The position numbers were made by a program, and so were the translations under genes. Source: Mucilaginibacter paludis DSM 18603 (lineage in GTDB: Bacteria > Bacteroidota > Bacteroidia > Sphingobacteriales > Sphingobacteriaceae). Taken from it: a DNA stretch of 64,000 nucleotides. The stretch spans positions 3,056,432 through 3,120,431 of the forward strand of contig NZ_CM001403.1 in NCBI RefSeq assembly GCF_000166195.2. The letters run 5' to 3'. Under the pieces are notes generated by a model. The model made no database searches, was not told the DNA's origin, and saw nothing but the letters and a program-made list of their open reading frames with translations. This document shows, in pieces, positions 62,213 to 64,000 of this stretch; the stretch's first letter is position 1; every line of letters begins with the position of its first letter.

Positions 62213-63430
62213 ATGAAAAAATCACTGGCCATCATCGCCTTCTTGATCATCAGCGTTCAAATAACCTTCGCCCAGGGCAAACTGCTTAACGGCATCTGGC
62301 ATGCATCCATTAAAACAGCATCCGGAAAATTAATCCCTTTTAATTTTGAGATCAAAGGAGTTGATAAAAAGCAAATGGCTATTTTAAATGGCGATGAGCA
62401 TTTCCAAGTGCCCGACGTAAAAATCCAGTCGGATTCGGTATTGGTGCATCTGCCGCTGTTTGATTCGGAGTTGAGGCTGGCTTTTGACGGCGCCAACCTA
62501 AAAGGCTATTGGATAAGGCATCTGCCCCAAAAAGATTTAAAGCTCGAATTTGCCGCGCAACCCGGCGAAAGCTACCGCATGATTAAAAACCCGGCAAAGC
62601 CATTGTTTAATATTGAGGGGCGCTGGTCGGCCATATTTGCCAGCGGCGATACTACCGTAGCCGAATTGAAGCAGCAGGGCGCCCGTTTAACCGGCACCTT
62701 TTTAACCACCACCGGCGATTACCGCTACCTGGAAGGCATTGTTGCTGCCGATAGCCTATACCTATCGTGCTTTGACGGCGGACACGCTTTTTTATTTACT
62801 GCCAAAATAAACGATAACCATACTTTAAGCGGTGGAAAGTTTTATGCAGGTTATAGCGGGATAGACCAGTGGTTTGCCAACAAAAACGATAATGCCAAAT
62901 TGCCCGATGCCTACTCGTTAACGGCGTTGAAGCCCGGCTACAAAAAGATTGCCTTTACCTTTACCGACCTGAATGGCAAAAAGGTGAGCCTAAGCGATGC
63001 GCGCTTTAAAAACAAAGTGGTGATATTGCAAATTATGGGATCGTGGTGCCCCAATTGTATGGACGAAACCGCCTATATGGTTAACTTTTATAAAAAGTAC
63101 CAGCCCAAAGGGGTTGAAGTAATTGGCCTGGCCTACGAGCGTACTACCGATTTTGAGCGATCAAAGAAAAGCCTGTCATCATTAAAAGCCCGTTTTAATG
63201 TTCCTTACCCCATCCTGGTAACAGGCTATACCAATGATAAAGGCGAACCGGCTAAAAGCCTGCCCATGCTGGCTAACTTTTTAGCTTTCCCTACCACTAT
63301 CATTATTGATAAAAAGGGCGACGTACGTAAAATACACACCGGTTTTAGCGGCCCCGGTACCGGTAATTACTACGCCGAGTTTATTAACGAGTTTGAAAAA
63401 CTGAACGACGATTTACTGGCCGAAAAATAA
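62213..63430 (+). CDS. TlpA-type thioredoxin-fold protein
   Basis: 405 residues from the ATG at 62213, where the signal peptide KKSLAIIAFLIISVQITFA-Q begins; an upstream in-frame ATG (62156) is rejected. Residues about 20-235 are a beta-rich domain with repeated 'G.W....' strands (NGIWHASIKTASGKLIPFNF; IEGRWSAIFASGDTTVAELK). Residues about 245-400 are a thioredoxin fold of the AhpC/TSA-TlpA type with Cys279 and Cys282 in MGSWCPNCMDE. It should reduce or isomerise disulfides, or reduce a peroxide, in the periplasm. It is a single gene. Confidence 0.88.
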   Translation: MKKSLAIIAFLIISVQITFAQGKLLNGIWHASIKTASGKLIPFNFEIKGVDKKQMAILNGDEHFQVPDVKIQSDSVLVHLPLFDSELRLAFDGANLKGYWIRHLPQKDLKLEFAAQPGESYRMIKNPAKPLFNIEGRWSAIFASGDTTVAELKQQGARLTGTFLTTTGDYRYLEGIVAADSLYLSCFDGGHAFLFTAKINDNHTLSGGKFYAGYSGIDQWFANKNDNAKLPDAYSLTALKPGYKKIAFTFTDLNGKKVSLSDARFKNKVVILQIMGSWCPNCMDETAYMVNFYKKYQPKGVEVIGLAYERTTDFERSKKSLSSLKARFNVPYPILVTGYTNDKGEPAKSLPMLANFLAFPTTIIIDKKGDVRKIHTGFSGPGTGNYYAEFINEFEKLNDDLLAEK

Positions 63431-63439
63431 GGTGTTTGA

Positions 63440-63585
63440 GGTGGGAGCCCTGAGCCGGGAGTCTCGAGCCCGGAGTCATGAGTCATTTTTTGAGTCTTGA
63501 CTCGTGGCTGACGACTCAAGACTCAGAACTAACTCATTATTTTTTGACTCTTGACTCAAGACTCAGTGCTCCCGACTCCAAACCA
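63440..63585. repeat. low-complexity GACTC repeat between convergent genes
   Basis: Many copies of GAGTC/GACTC units such as GACTCAAGACTCA, TTTTTTGAGTCTTGACTC and its complement, and GGGAGTC/GACTCC, allow extensive pairing. The same type of imperfect inverted low-complexity DNA lies at 45345-45560, again between convergent genes. Confidence 0.6.
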
Positions 63586-63591
63586 ATCCAA

Positions 63592-63930
63592 CTAATTTTT
63601 CTCCACCGTATGGAAAAGCATTTTCAATACCGCTAACACAATGGCGAATAGTGCTGCACTAAAAAAGCCCCTTACGTAAAAGCCATCTAACAGGTGGCTC
63701 ACCAGTAATACCATACATACGCTGATAATAAACGATATTAGCCCGAGTGTTAAAAAGTTAAGCGGAAAGGTTAATACGCGTAATACCAAACCAATAGTGG
63801 CATTTACTAAGGCCAGTAAAATGCCGGCAACTACTGCAGTAAAATAGCCGTTAACATGTACGCCGGGTAAAATATGGGCAGCAATTACAATGGCCAGCCC
63901 GGTTAATAATATTTCGAGTATAAATTTCAT
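63592..63930 (-). CDS. phage holin family / DUF4-helix membrane protein
   Basis: A 112-residue membrane protein with four hydrophobic helices: FILEILLTGLAIVIAAHILP, GYFTAVVAGILLALVNATIG, LTFPLNFLTLGLISFIISV and GFFSAALFAIVLAVL. The pattern 'LPGV.V.......V.....LLN..I.P.L..L.LP.....LGLF.....' with DGF/V is that of the Phage_holin_4_2 family. Despite the name, most such chromosomal genes are not part of prophages and the role is unknown; no phage gene is nearby. Confidence 0.82.
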   Translation of the reverse strand: MKFILEILLTGLAIVIAAHILPGVHVNGYFTAVVAGILLALVNATIGLVLRVLTFPLNFLTLGLISFIISVCMVLLVSHLLDGFYVRGFFSAALFAIVLAVLKMLFHTVEKN

Positions 63931-64000
63931 GGTTGTATATTTGAGACTACAATTTTAGTAAAAGCTTTTATTATATGCGGTGGCTTTACCTTTGTTTTTT

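Noticed and set aside
63592..63930. Holin gene as evidence of a prophage
   Set aside because: The family name is misleading; no phage structural, lysis or integrase genes are in the neighbourhood.

Overview
The window looks like chromosomal DNA of a Bacteroidota bacterium, most likely a soil or plant-associated member of the Sphingobacteriaceae (Mucilaginibacter/Pedobacter-like). Support: a SusC/SusD pair heading a pectin polysaccharide-utilisation locus, TonB transducers fused to regulatory domains, lipoproteins with SSC-type lipoboxes, AT-rich translation starts mostly lacking Shine-Dalgarno sequences, a TTG-N20-TATCTTTG promoter typical of the phylum, and several families of dispersed intergenic palindromes. 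The genus is an inference. I saw no rRNA, tRNA or CRISPR array.

Layout. 0-1.2 kb (minus): a cut AlbA_2-domain gene downstream of a PD-(D/E)xK nuclease-like gene, a possible defence pair. 1.2-6.5 kb: decayed gene fragments, an NTF2-like protein and a Crp/Fnr regulator that each carry an FNR-type palindrome upstream, then an acyltransferase, a DUF4260 protein and two VOC-fold proteins. 7.4-13.1 kb (minus): a ketose-utilisation operon (LacI regulator, PfkB kinase, FucP-type transporter, LamB-type porin, ketose 3-epimerase) with two nearly identical LacI-type operators. 13.5-15.9 kb: a RhuM-Fic gene split by an IS256-family element with an exact 8-bp target duplication. 16.3-19.2 kb: a large exported protein with a TonB-plug-like domain but no barrel.

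20.1-33.8 kb is a pectin locus: SusC, SusD, an intervening terminator, two rhamnogalacturonan acetylesterases, two pectin methylesterases, a polygalacturonase and a GH43 enzyme, with a divergent LacI regulator. Pectin would be de-esterified and cut outside or in the periplasm while SusCD imports the oligosaccharides. 33.9-40.8 kb is an RND efflux operon (TolC, pump, adaptor) divergent from a LysR regulator. 41.9-45.3 kb carries the trio circularly permuted ATP-grasp / alpha-E / transglutaminase-like protein, a conserved but poorly understood peptide-modification set; here the transglutaminase ends in a glutamine run and a 31-bp palindrome lies upstream.

45.5-64 kb is mixed: an outer-membrane barrel, a CE2-like SGNH protein lacking its catalytic serine, a secreted nuclease, class I ribonucleotide reductase (nrdB, small ORF, nrdA), two very small genes, a porin-like barrel, NUDIX and SMP-30 proteins, an ECF sigma factor overlapping an anti-sigma/TonB fusion, a second TonB, a phosphodiesterase, a TlpA-type thioredoxin and a small membrane protein. 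Most gaps between convergent genes are filled by palindromic or low-complexity repeats.
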